DNA of 64,000 nt from Marinobacter adhaerens HP15 (GTDB lineage Bacteria; Pseudomonadota; Gammaproteobacteria; Pseudomonadales; Oleiphilaceae): the NCBI RefSeq assembly GCF_000166295.1, contig NC_017506.1, forward strand, positions 930,001 through 994,000. The letters run 5' to 3'. Below, in pieces: positions 45,938 to 53,535 of this stretch (within the stretch, counting starts at the first letter, position 1; every line of letters begins with the position of its first letter). The notes under the pieces are model-generated. The model searched no databases. It saw only the letters and a list, made by a program, of their open reading frames with translations, and had not been told where the DNA came from. The translations under genes were made by a program, and so were the position numbers.

Positions 45938-45972
45938 AATAGCTGTTATTTGCAAGGAAAGCTCGCAGAATC

Positions 45973-46455
45973 ATGAAAGCTTTAAAGGTTACCGGAGCAA
46001 TTGTCGTTGCTCTAATCGGAGCTTGGTACCTACTCGAGGATTACTGGTATAGAAAAGCTATTCCGGAAAATATTGGTCTCAGTTACCGCATATCTATTAC
46101 CTCGGATTCTGGGCTTAGGGAAGGTTGTGGTACGGCCGTCTACAAATTGGGCGGTAAAACAGCAGAAGCCATCAAAGAGCAAGGTGTTAAGTTTTTCGAG
46201 GAATCAGGCCAGGCTCGAGGTCATTCTGACCGGTACTATACATATGGCGAGTGGATGGAAACTCCCAGAGATGACTGGACTAGGTCGGAAAATTGGTCAT
46301 ATGAACTGCTTTGCGGCGGGAGTATCGGTGGCTCTTTGTATGACGACATAGTTGAGAGCGGACGAACCGGTGGTTCGTACTATTCGTTCAAGGATGAGGC
46401 CGTCCTGATGGTGATACCCGACAAAAAACTGGTGGTTTTCAGTCACAATGGTTAA
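45973..46455 (+). CDS. Cassette 1: membrane-anchored hypothetical protein
   Basis: A 160-residue protein with one N-terminal membrane helix (VTGAIVVALIGAWYLLEDYWY) and a soluble domain containing two cysteines (REGCGTAVYKLGG and YELLCGGSIGGS). No family recognised. It is the first gene of the array; its stop lies a few bases before attC1. A palindrome that could be an operator lies just upstream, so it may have its own promoter. Confidence 0.75.
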   Translation: MKALKVTGAIVVALIGAWYLLEDYWYRKAIPENIGLSYRISITSDSGLREGCGTAVYKLGGKTAEAIKEQGVKFFEESGQARGHSDRYYTYGEWMETPRDDWTRSENWSYELLCGGSIGGSLYDDIVESGRTGGSYYSFKDEAVLMVIPDKKLVVFSHNG

Positions 46456-46458
46456 AGC

Positions 46459-46542
46459 ACATAACCAGTGCAGGCACGGCGACGCCCACTACATTGCGCC
46501 TTCGGCTCCATTCCGTGCGCGCGCATGCTGCAAGCGTTAAAG
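46459..46542 (+). other. attC1 recombination site
   Basis: Left box ACATAAC at 46459-46465, right box GTTAAAG at 46536-46542. The interior is almost identical to that of attC17 (55805-55889), including ACGGCGACGCCC and GCGCCTTCGGC. Confidence 0.85.
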
Positions 46543-46798
46543 GCCTTTACTCCGGTGCTCTTCGGTTGGGTGTTCGGCCGCTAGCTCATCGGTCGCCGTC
46601 AGGTCGAACACAGCCTTTCGTCAGGCAACGGTGCTGATCGGCATTAATTTGTTCTGTTCTCCGGGCAATCCGGCGCGCCCGCGGGGCAGTTTCCGCCAAT
46701 TCAGTGTTCGGGTTCTTGGCGCCATGGGTCATGCTGGTCCAAAGTATCGGGAGTAGGCATTCGGGTTGGGTGCCGGAATGAATTGCCGGGTAACCGGC
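46543..46798 (+). other. Cassette 2: no convincing ORF
   Basis: 256 bp between attC1 and attC2 hold no good + strand ORF. On the - strand a very short frame starts ATGCCTACTCCCGAT at about 46757 and runs for 19 codons, too short to support a gene. It may be a non-coding cassette carrying a promoter or small RNA, or a decayed gene. Confidence 0.55.
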
Positions 46799-46876
46799 AT
46801 TTAACCAGTCGCATCAGGACGCGGCCTGTGGCCGCTGGACGCCCTTGACAGGGCGCCCCTGTGCTCAGCGTTAGGC
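46799..46876 (+). other. attC2 recombination site
   Basis: Left box ATTTAAC at 46799-46805, right box GTTAGGC at 46870-46876. Internal stem GCGGCC / GGCCGC and GGCGCC-type repeats. It resembles attC4 and attC16. Confidence 0.88.
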
Positions 46877-46907
46877 GCTACTGCCCACCTTTATATTTGG
46901 ACTTCGC

Positions 46908-47597
46908 ATGAAGCATGCTGAACGGCACAGAACAAAACGGATCGGCTGGCTGCGTGCTGCAGTTCTTGGTGCAAACGACGGGATTGTATCTACTGCAAGC
47001 CTGGTCCTGGGTGTGGCGGCGGCAGGGGCGGACTCCAAGGCTGTGTTGGTTGCAGGCGTTGCTGGTCTAGTTGCTGGCGCTATGTCTATGGCAGCAGGTG
47101 AGTACGTGTCAGTCAGCTCTCAAGCCGACACCGAGGGGGCCGATCTTGCTAGAGAGAAGGCCGAGCTGGCTGATGCGCCCGAACAAGAGCATGCGGAGCT
47201 TGCCGAGATTTACGTCAGGCGCGGGTTAGACCGGGCGCTCGCAGACACAGTAGCAAGTCAACTGATGAAACAGGATGCACTGGGCGCGCATGCCCGCGAT
47301 GAACTTGGCATTTCAGAAGTCTCTACTGCCCGTCCAATCCAGGCTGCGTTTGCATCGGCAGGCACATTCTCGGTAGGTGCGGCCCTTCCCCTATGCGTCG
47401 TCCTGTTGTTTCCAGCGTCGTTGCTTATGTGGGCCGTCCCCGGCAGTTCACTGCTTTTCCTTGCCTTGCTAGGCTCATTGTCAGCGAAAGTCGGCGGCGC
47501 TCCTGTTTTTAAGGCTGCCTCTCGGGTTACGTTTTGGGGGGCGTTGGCAATGGCTTTGACGGCTGGGGTCGGTGCGCTTTTCGGGGTGGCCGTATGA
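46908..47597 (+). CDS. Cassette 3: VIT-family (VIT1/CCC1-like) membrane protein
   Basis: A 229-residue protein of the VIT1/CCC1 vacuolar-iron-transporter-like family. The N-terminal helix carries LGANDGIVSTASLVLGVAAAG and the second AGAMSMAAGEYVSVSSQADTE, both family hallmarks with conserved Asp, Glu and Met; a cytoplasmic helical hairpin follows, then three more membrane helices. Family members move Fe or Mn. As a cassette it could help with metal excess. ATG 46908 follows attC2 after 31 bases. Confidence 0.9.
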   Translation: MKHAERHRTKRIGWLRAAVLGANDGIVSTASLVLGVAAAGADSKAVLVAGVAGLVAGAMSMAAGEYVSVSSQADTEGADLAREKAELADAPEQEHAELAEIYVRRGLDRALADTVASQLMKQDALGAHARDELGISEVSTARPIQAAFASAGTFSVGAALPLCVVLLFPASLLMWAVPGSSLLFLALLGSLSAKVGGAPVFKAASRVTFWGALAMALTAGVGALFGVAV

Positions 47598-47619
47598 TGT
47601 GCTGGCGGTGCATTTTCTC

Positions 47620-47672
47620 GCCTAACAAGGCGCTGCTGTCGGACAAATTTGCCGTAGAGCGCGGCGTTAAAT
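47620..47672 (+). other. attC3 recombination site (short form)
   Basis: Left box GCCTAAC at 47620-47626, right box GTTAAAT at 47666-47672; only 53 bases in total. The start codon of the next cassette gene overlaps the right box. Confidence 0.82.
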
Positions 47673-48132
47673 GTCTATGATCGATCACGATAAATTTCGG
47701 GCTTTGGTCAAGCAGCTCTACGCCACGGTCAACGAATTGGAGGCCATGTTCCCAGGTAGGCACTTCACCCCGGATGGCCATATGGTTGGTAGTTTGGGTG
47801 AATGCCTCGTGGCCGACGCATACAATTTGGAGCTGAAGACAGCGTCCAACAAAGGCTATGACGCGGTAACCGAAATTGGCTTGGAAGTTGAGATCAAGGC
47901 CACGCAATCCAACTCTGTTGCGTTTCGGAGTCAGCCGCAGCATACGATCATCATCAAGATCCTGCGTGATGGTACATTCGAGGAAATCTATAACGGGCCG
48001 GGAGCCCTTGTTTGGGAGCAATTCAAAGGTAAGCGGCTACCGAGTAATGGCCAGTTCCAAGTCTCTCTAAACAAGCTCCGGCAACTCAATCAAACAGTGG
48101 CTCAAGCGGACCGTGTGCCCAGGGCCATTTAA
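47671..48132 (+). CDS. Cassette 4: DUF6998 domain protein
   Basis: A 153-residue (or 151, from the second ATG at 47677) soluble protein. LGECLVADAYNLELKTASNKGYDAV and VEIKATQSNSVAFRS match the DUF6998 family, whose fold suggests a nuclease-like core (Glu..Lys in VEIKAT as in PD-(D/E)xK proteins). Its stop TAA is part of the left box of attC4. Such proteins are recurrent in integron cassettes; function unknown. Confidence 0.8.
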   Translation: MSMIDHDKFRALVKQLYATVNELEAMFPGRHFTPDGHMVGSLGECLVADAYNLELKTASNKGYDAVTEIGLEVEIKATQSNSVAFRSQPQHTIIIKILRDGTFEEIYNGPGALVWEQFKGKRLPSNGQFQVSLNKLRQLNQTVAQADRVPRAI

Positions 48133-48201
48133 CAAGGCGCAGCAGGTCGCGGCCGATGGCCGCCGGACGGCTTTCAGCCGCCGCTGTGCTTGGCGTTATG
48201 T
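48127..48201 (+). other. attC4 recombination site
   Basis: Left box ATTTAAC at 48127-48133 (contains the stop of cassette 4), right box GTTATGT at 48195-48201. Stem GGCCG / CGGCC and GGCGGCTGAAAG-type inner repeat. Confidence 0.9.
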
Positions 48202-48211
48202 GTAGGAAGTC

Positions 48212-48550
48212 ATGACCGAGAACTTGGTTGTCGTTAATGGAAAAAAGTTGATTGATTGGGGCTCCTTCCATCGAGAGTTCGCAGCAGCTTTTGGCTTCCC
48301 AGACTTTTATGGCAACAACATGAATGCATGGATCGACTGCATGTCGTCACTTGCAGACCCTGATGAAGGCATGACCAAGATTCACTGTGCAAAAGGGCGG
48401 GTGGTGACGCTCCAGATTGATCATGCAGCTGATATGAAAGCTGAGCATCCAGAGCTGTTTTCCGCACTTTTAGAGAGTGTGGCGTTCGTTAACTGGCGGC
48501 TTGTTCAGGTGGGTGAGCCTCCCGTGCTGGCATTGGCTCTTGATGTCTAA
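48212..48550 (+). CDS. Cassette 5: barstar family protein
   Basis: A 112-residue protein matching the barstar (ribonuclease-inhibitor) fold: KLIDWGSFHREFAAAFGFPD followed by FYGNNMNAWIDCMSSLADPD, the family's conserved helix-loop. Barstar inhibits barnase-type RNases. No barnase-like gene is in the array, so it may protect against RNases delivered by other cells or be part of a system whose toxin is elsewhere. ATG 48212. Confidence 0.85.
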   Translation: MTENLVVVNGKKLIDWGSFHREFAAAFGFPDFYGNNMNAWIDCMSSLADPDEGMTKIHCAKGRVVTLQIDHAADMKAEHPELFSALLESVAFVNWRLVQVGEPPVLALALDV

Positions 48551-48556
48551 ACTCCC

Positions 48557-48627
48557 ACATAACAAGGTGGTCAACGGGACGCCAACTACGCGTTGCTCCG
48601 TTGGCGCCCATTACCACGGCGTTAGGG
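48557..48627 (+). other. attC5 recombination site
   Basis: Left box ACATAAC at 48557-48563, right box GTTAGGG at 48621-48627 (last base is not the usual pyrimidine). Inner CCAAC / GTTGG-type stem. Confidence 0.83.
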
Positions 48628-48633
48628 AAAGGC

Positions 48634-49386
48634 ATGAAAATAACTTACAGCTCAGTCAGAGAGCCGCGATGGGCTAACCACGAAAAGACGGCGATAGACT
48701 GCTTAGTGTATTTTGAACACCTGAAGTCTGAAGTGCCTTTCATAGCCTCTGAAACTGACGTTGAACCGCACGGTCGAGAAATATTCGGCCGTTGTATGCA
48801 GGGCGAGTTTGGAGAAATTGCTCCACCGATAGCCAGGACTGAGTCCCCTGAAAACTTTGAGGCTCCGCAGCTCCCTGCTGCATGGCATGACATTAACCAA
48901 TTTCTTGATGAAGCGAATCGAGAGAATGCAAGTGGGACCGAACGGGGTCTCGTTCTTGTGTGGGCTGCAATGCTCGACGAGATGCTATGCAGGTTGTTAG
49001 AGCGTTTTTTGGTCGAGGACAAAGTGACTCAAGGAGTTTTGCGTGGTGGGCCTGGTGATCCACTGACGTCGTTATCGTCTCGGACCAAGGTTGCTTTTTC
49101 GTTGGGGTTGATCGCGAAAGATGAGCTGCAGGCAATTGATAAAGTGCGAACCATAAGAAATGACTTCGCGCACAGAGTGGGGATTTCGCTCGAGCATCAA
49201 AGCTTTCGAAGCAAGTGCGAGGATCTCTATAATAGGACGGTTGGTGATGGTGCTACGTTTGAGGCACGACATTTTTATTCAGCGGGCTGCGCACGTTTAT
49301 TGATGGTCCTAAGCAACCGTATTGCTGAAATTGAAGGCGAGCGTTGTCAAAAGAGGAATGAATCAAAGCCTTTACAGCAACGATAG
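48634..49386 (+). CDS. Cassette 6: MltR-like protein
   Basis: A 250-residue protein. The C-terminal half (from about residue 100) fits the mannitol-repressor MltR family: ERGLVLVWAAMLDEMLCRLL, SSRTKVAFSLGLIAKDELQA, IRNDFAHRVGISL. The N-terminal half (FEHLKSEVPFIASETD) has no family I recognise. No mannitol genes are near; family members are also found as orphan cassettes, and the RNDFAH motif recalls HEPN-type helical proteins. ATG 48634 is preferred to the in-frame start at 48601, which lies inside attC5. Confidence 0.72.
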   Translation: MKITYSSVREPRWANHEKTAIDCLVYFEHLKSEVPFIASETDVEPHGREIFGRCMQGEFGEIAPPIARTESPENFEAPQLPAAWHDINQFLDEANRENASGTERGLVLVWAAMLDEMLCRLLERFLVEDKVTQGVLRGGPGDPLTSLSSRTKVAFSLGLIAKDELQAIDKVRTIRNDFAHRVGISLEHQSFRSKCEDLYNRTVGDGATFEARHFYSAGCARLLMVLSNRIAEIEGERCQKRNESKPLQQR

Positions 49387-49403
49387 CGTGTGGGGACAGA
49401 AAT

Positions 49404-49475
49404 CCCTAACAAATGGCTGTTGCCGGACGCACCTACGCTAGCGCTCCGGTGCGCAGCAAAACCAGGGCGTTAGGC
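49404..49475 (+). other. attC6 recombination site
   Basis: Left box CCCTAAC at 49404-49410, right box GTTAGGC at 49469-49475. CCGGACGC / GCGCTCCGG arms; close to attC10 in type. Confidence 0.87.
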
Positions 49476-49488
49476 ATCAGGGAGAGGT

Positions 49489-49923
49489 ATGCCACGACTA
49501 GATACTAGGCTTGAAGCTGAAGGCGCCGAATTCTTGGTGTTGGGCCAGCTCCTATTGCACAAGATAGCGTCTTACAAGACTTACACGAATATGCCTGGCT
49601 ATGACTTGGTAGCGACCAATCCCGAATCCAATAAATCAGCAATGGTTCAGGTGAAGAGCCGGTGGCGCACTGGTGCAGCGGCTTTTCCAATAAAAAACTT
49701 TGGCTGTGATTTCGTTGTCGTTGTCTTGCTGAATCGTGGCTCCAAAGACGGGAAAAAAGAGGTGCTACCTCCTCGATACTATATATTTCCCGTCGAAATA
49801 ATTCGCTGCGCACCACGTAGCAAAGACTGGGGAAAGGTGAATCTAAAAGACATTCCGAACTTCCAAGAGTACGAGGAGAAATGGCATTTGATTTCTGATT
49901 TCCTCGGTGATCAGAATGCCTAA
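49489..49923 (+). CDS. Cassette 7: PD-(D/E)xK-like protein
   Basis: A 144-residue soluble protein. GYDLVATNPESNKSAMVQVKSRW fits a PD-(D/E)xK nuclease core (Asp in GYDLV, Gln/Lys in VQVKSR), followed by FGCDFVVVVLLNRG and PPRYYIFPVEIIR. Helix-rich N-terminus (AEGAEFLVLGQLLLHKIASY). This resembles the restriction-endonuclease-like folds of group-I-intron-type or cassette-borne proteins; whether it cuts DNA is not shown. The stop is part of attC7. Confidence 0.65.
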   Translation: MPRLDTRLEAEGAEFLVLGQLLLHKIASYKTYTNMPGYDLVATNPESNKSAMVQVKSRWRTGAAAFPIKNFGCDFVVVVLLNRGSKDGKKEVLPPRYYIFPVEIIRCAPRSKDWGKVNLKDIPNFQEYEEKWHLISDFLGDQNA

Positions 49924-49976
49924 CCAGTCACGGAAGGCGGACGCGTGAGACGCGCCGCTTCGTTTTCGCGTTACGT
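49918..49976 (+). other. attC7 recombination site (short form)
   Basis: Left box GCCTAAC at 49918-49924, right box GTTACGT at 49970-49976. Central stem GGCGGACGCGT / ACGCGCCGC. Confidence 0.85.
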
Positions 49977-49989
49977 ATAAGGGCAATTA

Positions 49990-50654
49990 ATGAGTAATAT
50001 TATCGAAAACCTCTCTTATGTTCTGCCAGTATTCATTACTGCAGTTATGGTTATCTTTCTATGGTTTAGGAGAAAAACCGAAGTTGAATTCAGGGAAATA
50101 TCCAGAAGTATTAGCTACCTAGATGACGAAAAAGATAATAAAAATAGTAATATAGAGAAACTAGTGACTCGAGGGGATGTAGAGCTTCGCGTGCTAGAGG
50201 AAATTACAGACGCAAGTTCGAGACATTATTTTTTGGTAGAGGGAAATCGCCAAGAGAAATTAAGCTTGAGCGTGTCCAAAATGATTTGAGAGAAATTTTA
50301 CGCGATTCTATTGAGGCAGAAAATTTTACTGAAATTAAGGAGCGTATCCTAAAGCTCTTGGACGAAATCGCCGCTGACCTTCACGAAATTCGGCAGCGGG
50401 TTCCATTTGAGGGCCTTGAAGACCCTGAGCGTTCTCTGCTTATCGACCTAATAGAAGAGATTGAGCCGTCCAAGGAAATACCACGACAGAAAGCTCAACA
50501 GCTCGCAGACATCATCAAGTTGAAACACCAAGATATAAAGAAGTTGCAGCTTGAAAACTCAAAAGCTGCTGGATGGACCAGGTGGGGTACAGTAGGCACG
50601 GTTTCTTTCGGGCTTTTATCGTTAGCTTTGTCTATTTATACAATATCTACGTAA
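49990..50654 (+). CDS. Cassette 8: membrane-anchored coiled-coil protein, split by a frameshift
   Basis: Two overlapping frames (49990-50289 and a frame continuing to 50654) read as one protein if a base is added near 50257-50259, in the AAA of GAGAAATT. The joined product of about 220 residues would have an N-terminal membrane helix (LPVFITAVMVIFLWF), a long helical stretch that would then run through KLERVQNDLREILRDSI, and a C-terminal membrane helix (TVGTVSFGLLSLALSIY). Alternatively the two are separate, translationally coupled proteins (TGA overlapping a TTG). The DNA is AT-rich compared with its neighbours. No family recognised. The stop is part of attC8. Confidence 0.55.
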
Positions 50655-50733
50655 CAAGGCAATCAAATTCGTTCCGGCCTCTGGCCTCCACCGGACGCCC
50701 TTGTCAGGGCGCCGTTTATTGCTGGCGTTAGGT
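50649..50733 (+). other. attC8 recombination site
   Basis: Left box ACGTAAC at 50649-50655, right box GTTAGGT at 50727-50733. Inner CTCCACCGGACGCCCTTGTC block shared with attC9 and attC12. Confidence 0.92.
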
Positions 50734-50737
50734 GAAA

Positions 50738-51184
50738 ATGAGACGTCTACCATTATCAATTTTGTTGAGCTTTCTTGTTCTAGGATGTACTGAAAGTTTC
50801 TCTAAAACAAAGGCTTGCTATTACCCCGAAGGTGCAATAGAGCAGTTTGAGAACGAACTGAACAGACAGGGTTACACCTATGAAAGCTCTGATGATCCTC
50901 ACTGTGTGTTAGTGATTGGACTGTCGGATGAAGATCATAAAAGAATTAGAGAAAGTTTGTTTGGTGTGTCTCCACCAGAGAACCTCAGCGTTGGGTGGCC
51001 TATCACAACTTATATGATCTACGATGGTAAAAAATACGCGAAAAATAATAGTAAGCTTTACCTGAAACGGCTTGAAGATCAGGGTGTTAAGGTGCGTTTT
51101 ATGACCTATTTCGGCAAAAGGTTTCTTGTTTGGCAAGAGAAGGATGATGCTACGGTTCGTAAAATATTGCTCCTATCCAACTAA
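50738..51184 (+). CDS. Cassette 9: hypothetical lipoprotein
   Basis: A 148-residue protein with a lipoprotein signal (LSILLSFLVLGC). Mature part: CYYPEGAIEQFENELNRQGY and LYLKRLEDQGVKVRFMTYFG, no family recognised. The start could be GTG 50732, inside attC8, or ATG 50738; the latter is used here. Confidence 0.72.
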   Translation: MRRLPLSILLSFLVLGCTESFSKTKACYYPEGAIEQFENELNRQGYTYESSDDPHCVLVIGLSDEDHKRIRESLFGVSPPENLSVGWPITTYMIYDGKKYAKNNSKLYLKRLEDQGVKVRFMTYFGKRFLVWQEKDDATVRKILLLSN

Positions 51185-51194
51185 TGATTCAAAT

Positions 51195-51281
51195 ACCTAA
51201 CAAAGCCATTAAGTCTGTTCCGGGCCGATGGCCCTCCACCGGACGCCCTTGTCAGGGCGCCGCTTATGGCTGGCGTTAAAT
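51195..51281 (+). other. attC9 recombination site
   Basis: Left box ACCTAAC at 51195-51201, right box GTTAAAT at 51275-51281. Interior nearly identical to that of attC12. Confidence 0.92.
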
Positions 51282-51300
51282 AGTGCCAAGGGATCGTGGT

Positions 51301-51921
51301 ATGAGTCAGAAAAAGTTCGAGTGGGGGAAAGAGGTTCTTCAGGCTGGAAATGATGTGGCGGGCCTCGCGAAAGACGTTGGTATACCCGGCATTGGTCTTC
51401 TCGCTCGATTTGCGCAAGAATTCTACGATACACATCTCCAGAGACGATTCGAACGGTTTGTTTCAGATGCTGAGATCGACGAGGAGTTCATCGAAAGTAT
51501 CTTAGATAACGAAACGTACTCAAACTGCTTCTACGCTGTGCTGGAAGCTACGCGTCAAACTCATTCACGAATTGGGCTTACAGCATTGGCTCTCATTTAT
51601 CGCGATCACTGGAAAGATGAGGACTACTTGATTGCCGCAGTGCAGGCGTTCTCCCAGATAAGCGATAAGACAATTCTGGCATTCATTGAGCTTTATGAGT
51701 CCATACCATCCGATGAAAATTGGCTGAGTTTGAAGATGAAAAAGGATGAAGAGGAACAATTTCACGATTTATACAATGAAGCGGTCGAACTGATACGAAG
51801 AAACTTCTTTGTTATGAGCACGTACGGATCGATGCACGCCAATGCGCCTGTACAAGGGATGAAGTGGCACCACACGGATTCGTATTACAGCTACTGCGTC
51901 AAAGCAAAAGAGTTGATTTAA
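51301..51921 (+). CDS. Cassette 10: hypothetical helical protein
   Basis: A 206-residue soluble, mainly helical protein (KFEWGKEVLQAGNDVAGLAK, FAQEFYDTHLQRRFERFVSD). No family recognised. ATG 51301 has AAGGGA upstream; a GTG at 51283 would begin right at attC9. The stop TAA is part of attC10. Confidence 0.7.
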   Translation: MSQKKFEWGKEVLQAGNDVAGLAKDVGIPGIGLLARFAQEFYDTHLQRRFERFVSDAEIDEEFIESILDNETYSNCFYAVLEATRQTHSRIGLTALALIYRDHWKDEDYLIAAVQAFSQISDKTILAFIELYESIPSDENWLSLKMKKDEEEQFHDLYNEAVELIRRNFFVMSTYGSMHANAPVQGMKWHHTDSYYSYCVKAKELI

Positions 51922-51985
51922 CCAGTGGCTGTTGGCGGACGCACATACGCTGCGCTCCGGCACGCCGCAAAGCCAGGCGTTAAAA
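51916..51985 (+). other. attC10 recombination site
   Basis: Left box ATTTAAC at 51916-51922 with the stop of cassette 10, right box GTTAAAA at 51979-51985. Interior like attC6. Confidence 0.87.
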
Positions 51986-52004
51986 CGAATACACAGGAGG
52001 TCAC

Positions 52005-52481
52005 ATGCAACGGATCGCATCGAAAATTACTCTGCTTTTTCTATCTTTGATCCCCAGTATTGCTCTTGCCGAAAACCCGGTTCCTGGGGACTATCTCGCT
52101 AATAAACCGCTGGTATTGGAGGTTCGGTACTGTGAGTGCCTGGCCACCAAAACCGATGGCGCACCCTCCGACCTGCTGCCAAGTTTTCTCAGGGAGTCCA
52201 GTCTCTTAAAGTTTAGTGTGTCGAGCGAGGATAAAGGCTTTGCTTCTTCGGGTGATTTGTCCATCGGTTATGAACTTAAGCCAGTCGCAGGCTCGCCCGG
52301 CCAATTTCAGTTCAACTATTCTGGAAGCTACACAACGAGTTATGGGCGCAGTGCAGGCAACGGGGAGTTACTGCTCGTTCAGGGACAATGGGTCAATCTT
52401 TTCGGTTCGCGGCATAAGAACGAATCTGGAGTGCAACACAGCAATGTTGAGGTGCGACTGGCTGAGTCCGGTGGTTCCTGA
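52005..52481 (+). CDS. Cassette 11: secreted hypothetical protein
   Basis: A 158-residue protein with a clear signal peptide (ITLLFLSLIPSIALA, cut before ENPVPG) and a beta-rich mature part (FSVSSEDKGFASSGDLSIGY, FNYSGSYTTSYGRSAGNG) with a CEC pair near its start. A strong AGGAGG precedes the ATG. No family recognised. Confidence 0.75.
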   Translation: MQRIASKITLLFLSLIPSIALAENPVPGDYLANKPLVLEVRYCECLATKTDGAPSDLLPSFLRESSLLKFSVSSEDKGFASSGDLSIGYELKPVAGSPGQFQFNYSGSYTTSYGRSAGNGELLLVQGQWVNLFGSRHKNESGVQHSNVEVRLAESGGS

Positions 52482-52488
52482 TGGCCGG

Positions 52489-52545
52489 TTTTAACAAGTC
52501 AGGTCAGCGGACATGTTACACACGCCGCTGCCTTTAGCGTTACAT
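52489..52545 (+). other. attC11 recombination site (short form)
   Basis: Left box TTTTAAC at 52489-52495, right box GTTACAT at 52539-52545. Arms around CAGCGGACATG. Confidence 0.78.
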
Positions 52546-52548
52546 GCC

Positions 52549-53028
52549 ATGAAAGTGTCTGAATTGCAGAACATGTTTATCGAAGAATTGAAGTACCTTT
52601 TGGCGGACTGGAAGTTCGTTAAGAGCAAACGTCAGTTCCAATTAACTGAGAACGATCTTGTCTGGTTTCTCCATATAGGTTGCATTAACCATGTAGAAGA
52701 TTTCGATGCAGTTGCCGACATTGCTGTAGAGTTTAGAGCGGGTAGGGAGAGAGTTTGTATCGTCGGAGCAGAGCTAGGAAATATTCAAGGCGCTGGGCAG
52801 CATCGATTTCCTGTGTCCAATACAGAGGAAACTAAATCATCGGCGATTGAACTTTATAAGTACTTTCAGGAGCATGGTGTGCCTTTTCTACGCAAATACA
52901 GCGATCCAGCAACTGTTCTGAATACTCTATCTAATGGTGGCAAAGATGCATTGTTAATAAGCCCCTTCCTGAACCAACACCAAAACCAAATTGACCGTTT
53001 GAGAGCTCAATATGGCATTGGCATGTAA
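52549..53028 (+). CDS. Cassette 12: hypothetical protein
   Basis: A 159-residue soluble protein starting MKVSELQNMFIEELKYLLAD, with FVKSKRQFQLTENDLVWFLH and LNQHQNQIDRLRAQYGIGM at the end. The pattern is loosely like DUF4304 proteins, not enough to assign. ATG 52549 follows attC11 after three bases. The stop is part of attC12. Confidence 0.72.
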   Translation: MKVSELQNMFIEELKYLLADWKFVKSKRQFQLTENDLVWFLHIGCINHVEDFDAVADIAVEFRAGRERVCIVGAELGNIQGAGQHRFPVSNTEETKSSAIELYKYFQEHGVPFLRKYSDPATVLNTLSNGGKDALLISPFLNQHQNQIDRLRAQYGIGM

Positions 53029-53109
53029 CAAGGCCATGAAGGTTGTTCCGGGCCGATGGCCCTCCACCGGACGCCCTTGTCAGGGCGCCGCTTATGGCTG
53101 GCCTTACAA
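53023..53109 (+). other. attC12 recombination site with altered right box
   Basis: Left box ATGTAAC at 53023-53029; at the right end CTTACAA (53103-53109) stands where GTTRRRY is expected. Interior otherwise nearly the same as attC9. The G to C change is at the base next to the normal crossover. Confidence 0.85.
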
Positions 53110-53131
53110 GGCCAACTGAAAGGGAGTTCAA

Positions 53132-53437
53132 GTGTTTACCTGCTACCTAAAGTACGTTATAGATCCCTATAAAGCCGCCGAGTTCGAGCGCTATTGCAAG
53201 ATGTGGATACCCCTGGTCCAGAGGTTCGGCGGTCAGCACCATGGGTATTTCTTGCCTTCCGAGGGTGCCAACAATATCGCCATCGCACTTTTCACGTTCC
53301 AGTCTCTGGCAGCCTATGAAAAATACCGTGAGGCTTCGTTCCAAGACTCAGATTGCCAGACCGCATTCAAATACGCCGAAGAAACTCGTTGTGTACTAAG
53401 CTGTGAGCGCAGTTTTATGAGGCCGGTCTTTGAATGA
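53132..53437 (+). CDS. Cassette 13: NIPSNAP family protein
   Basis: A 101-residue alpha/beta dimeric-barrel protein. YLKYVIDPYKAAEFERYCKM and WIPLVQRFGGQHHGYFLPSE followed by FTFQSLAAYEKYREA fit the NIPSNAP pattern. Function of bacterial NIPSNAP proteins is not known. Starts at GTG 53132 with GGGAG upstream. Confidence 0.82.
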   Translation: MFTCYLKYVIDPYKAAEFERYCKMWIPLVQRFGGQHHGYFLPSEGANNIAIALFTFQSLAAYEKYREASFQDSDCQTAFKYAEETRCVLSCERSFMRPVFE

Positions 53438-53441
53438 GAGC

Positions 53442-53525
53442 TTGTAACCATTCATTCAAGTACGTTCCGGCCTTCGGCCTCCACCGGACGCCCTAGTCGG
53501 GCGCCGCTATACATTGGCGTTAAGT
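53442..53525 (+). other. attC13 recombination site
   Basis: Left box TTGTAAC at 53442-53448, right box GTTAAGT at 53519-53525. Interior of the CCACCGGACGCCC type, with TTCCGGCC / GGCC arms. Confidence 0.9.
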
Positions 53526-53535
53526 GTGAGGGAGT

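Larger units (their letters stand above)
45514..45972. other. Non-coding left flank of the cassette array with inverted repeats
   Basis: About 460 bp without a gene. The motif GGAGTTWTACG occurs at least four times, in both orientations, making hairpins at 45673-45702 and 45766-45821, and a 20-base perfect palindrome lies at 45918-45937. This is where an attI site and an integrase gene would be expected. No integrase ORF exists here on either strand and I cannot recognise an attI. Confidence 0.6.

Noticed and set aside
45514..45972. Possible intI or attI at the left edge of the cassette array
   Set aside because: Neither strand holds an ORF with tyrosine-recombinase motifs and no attI consensus is visible; only the inverted repeats stand out.
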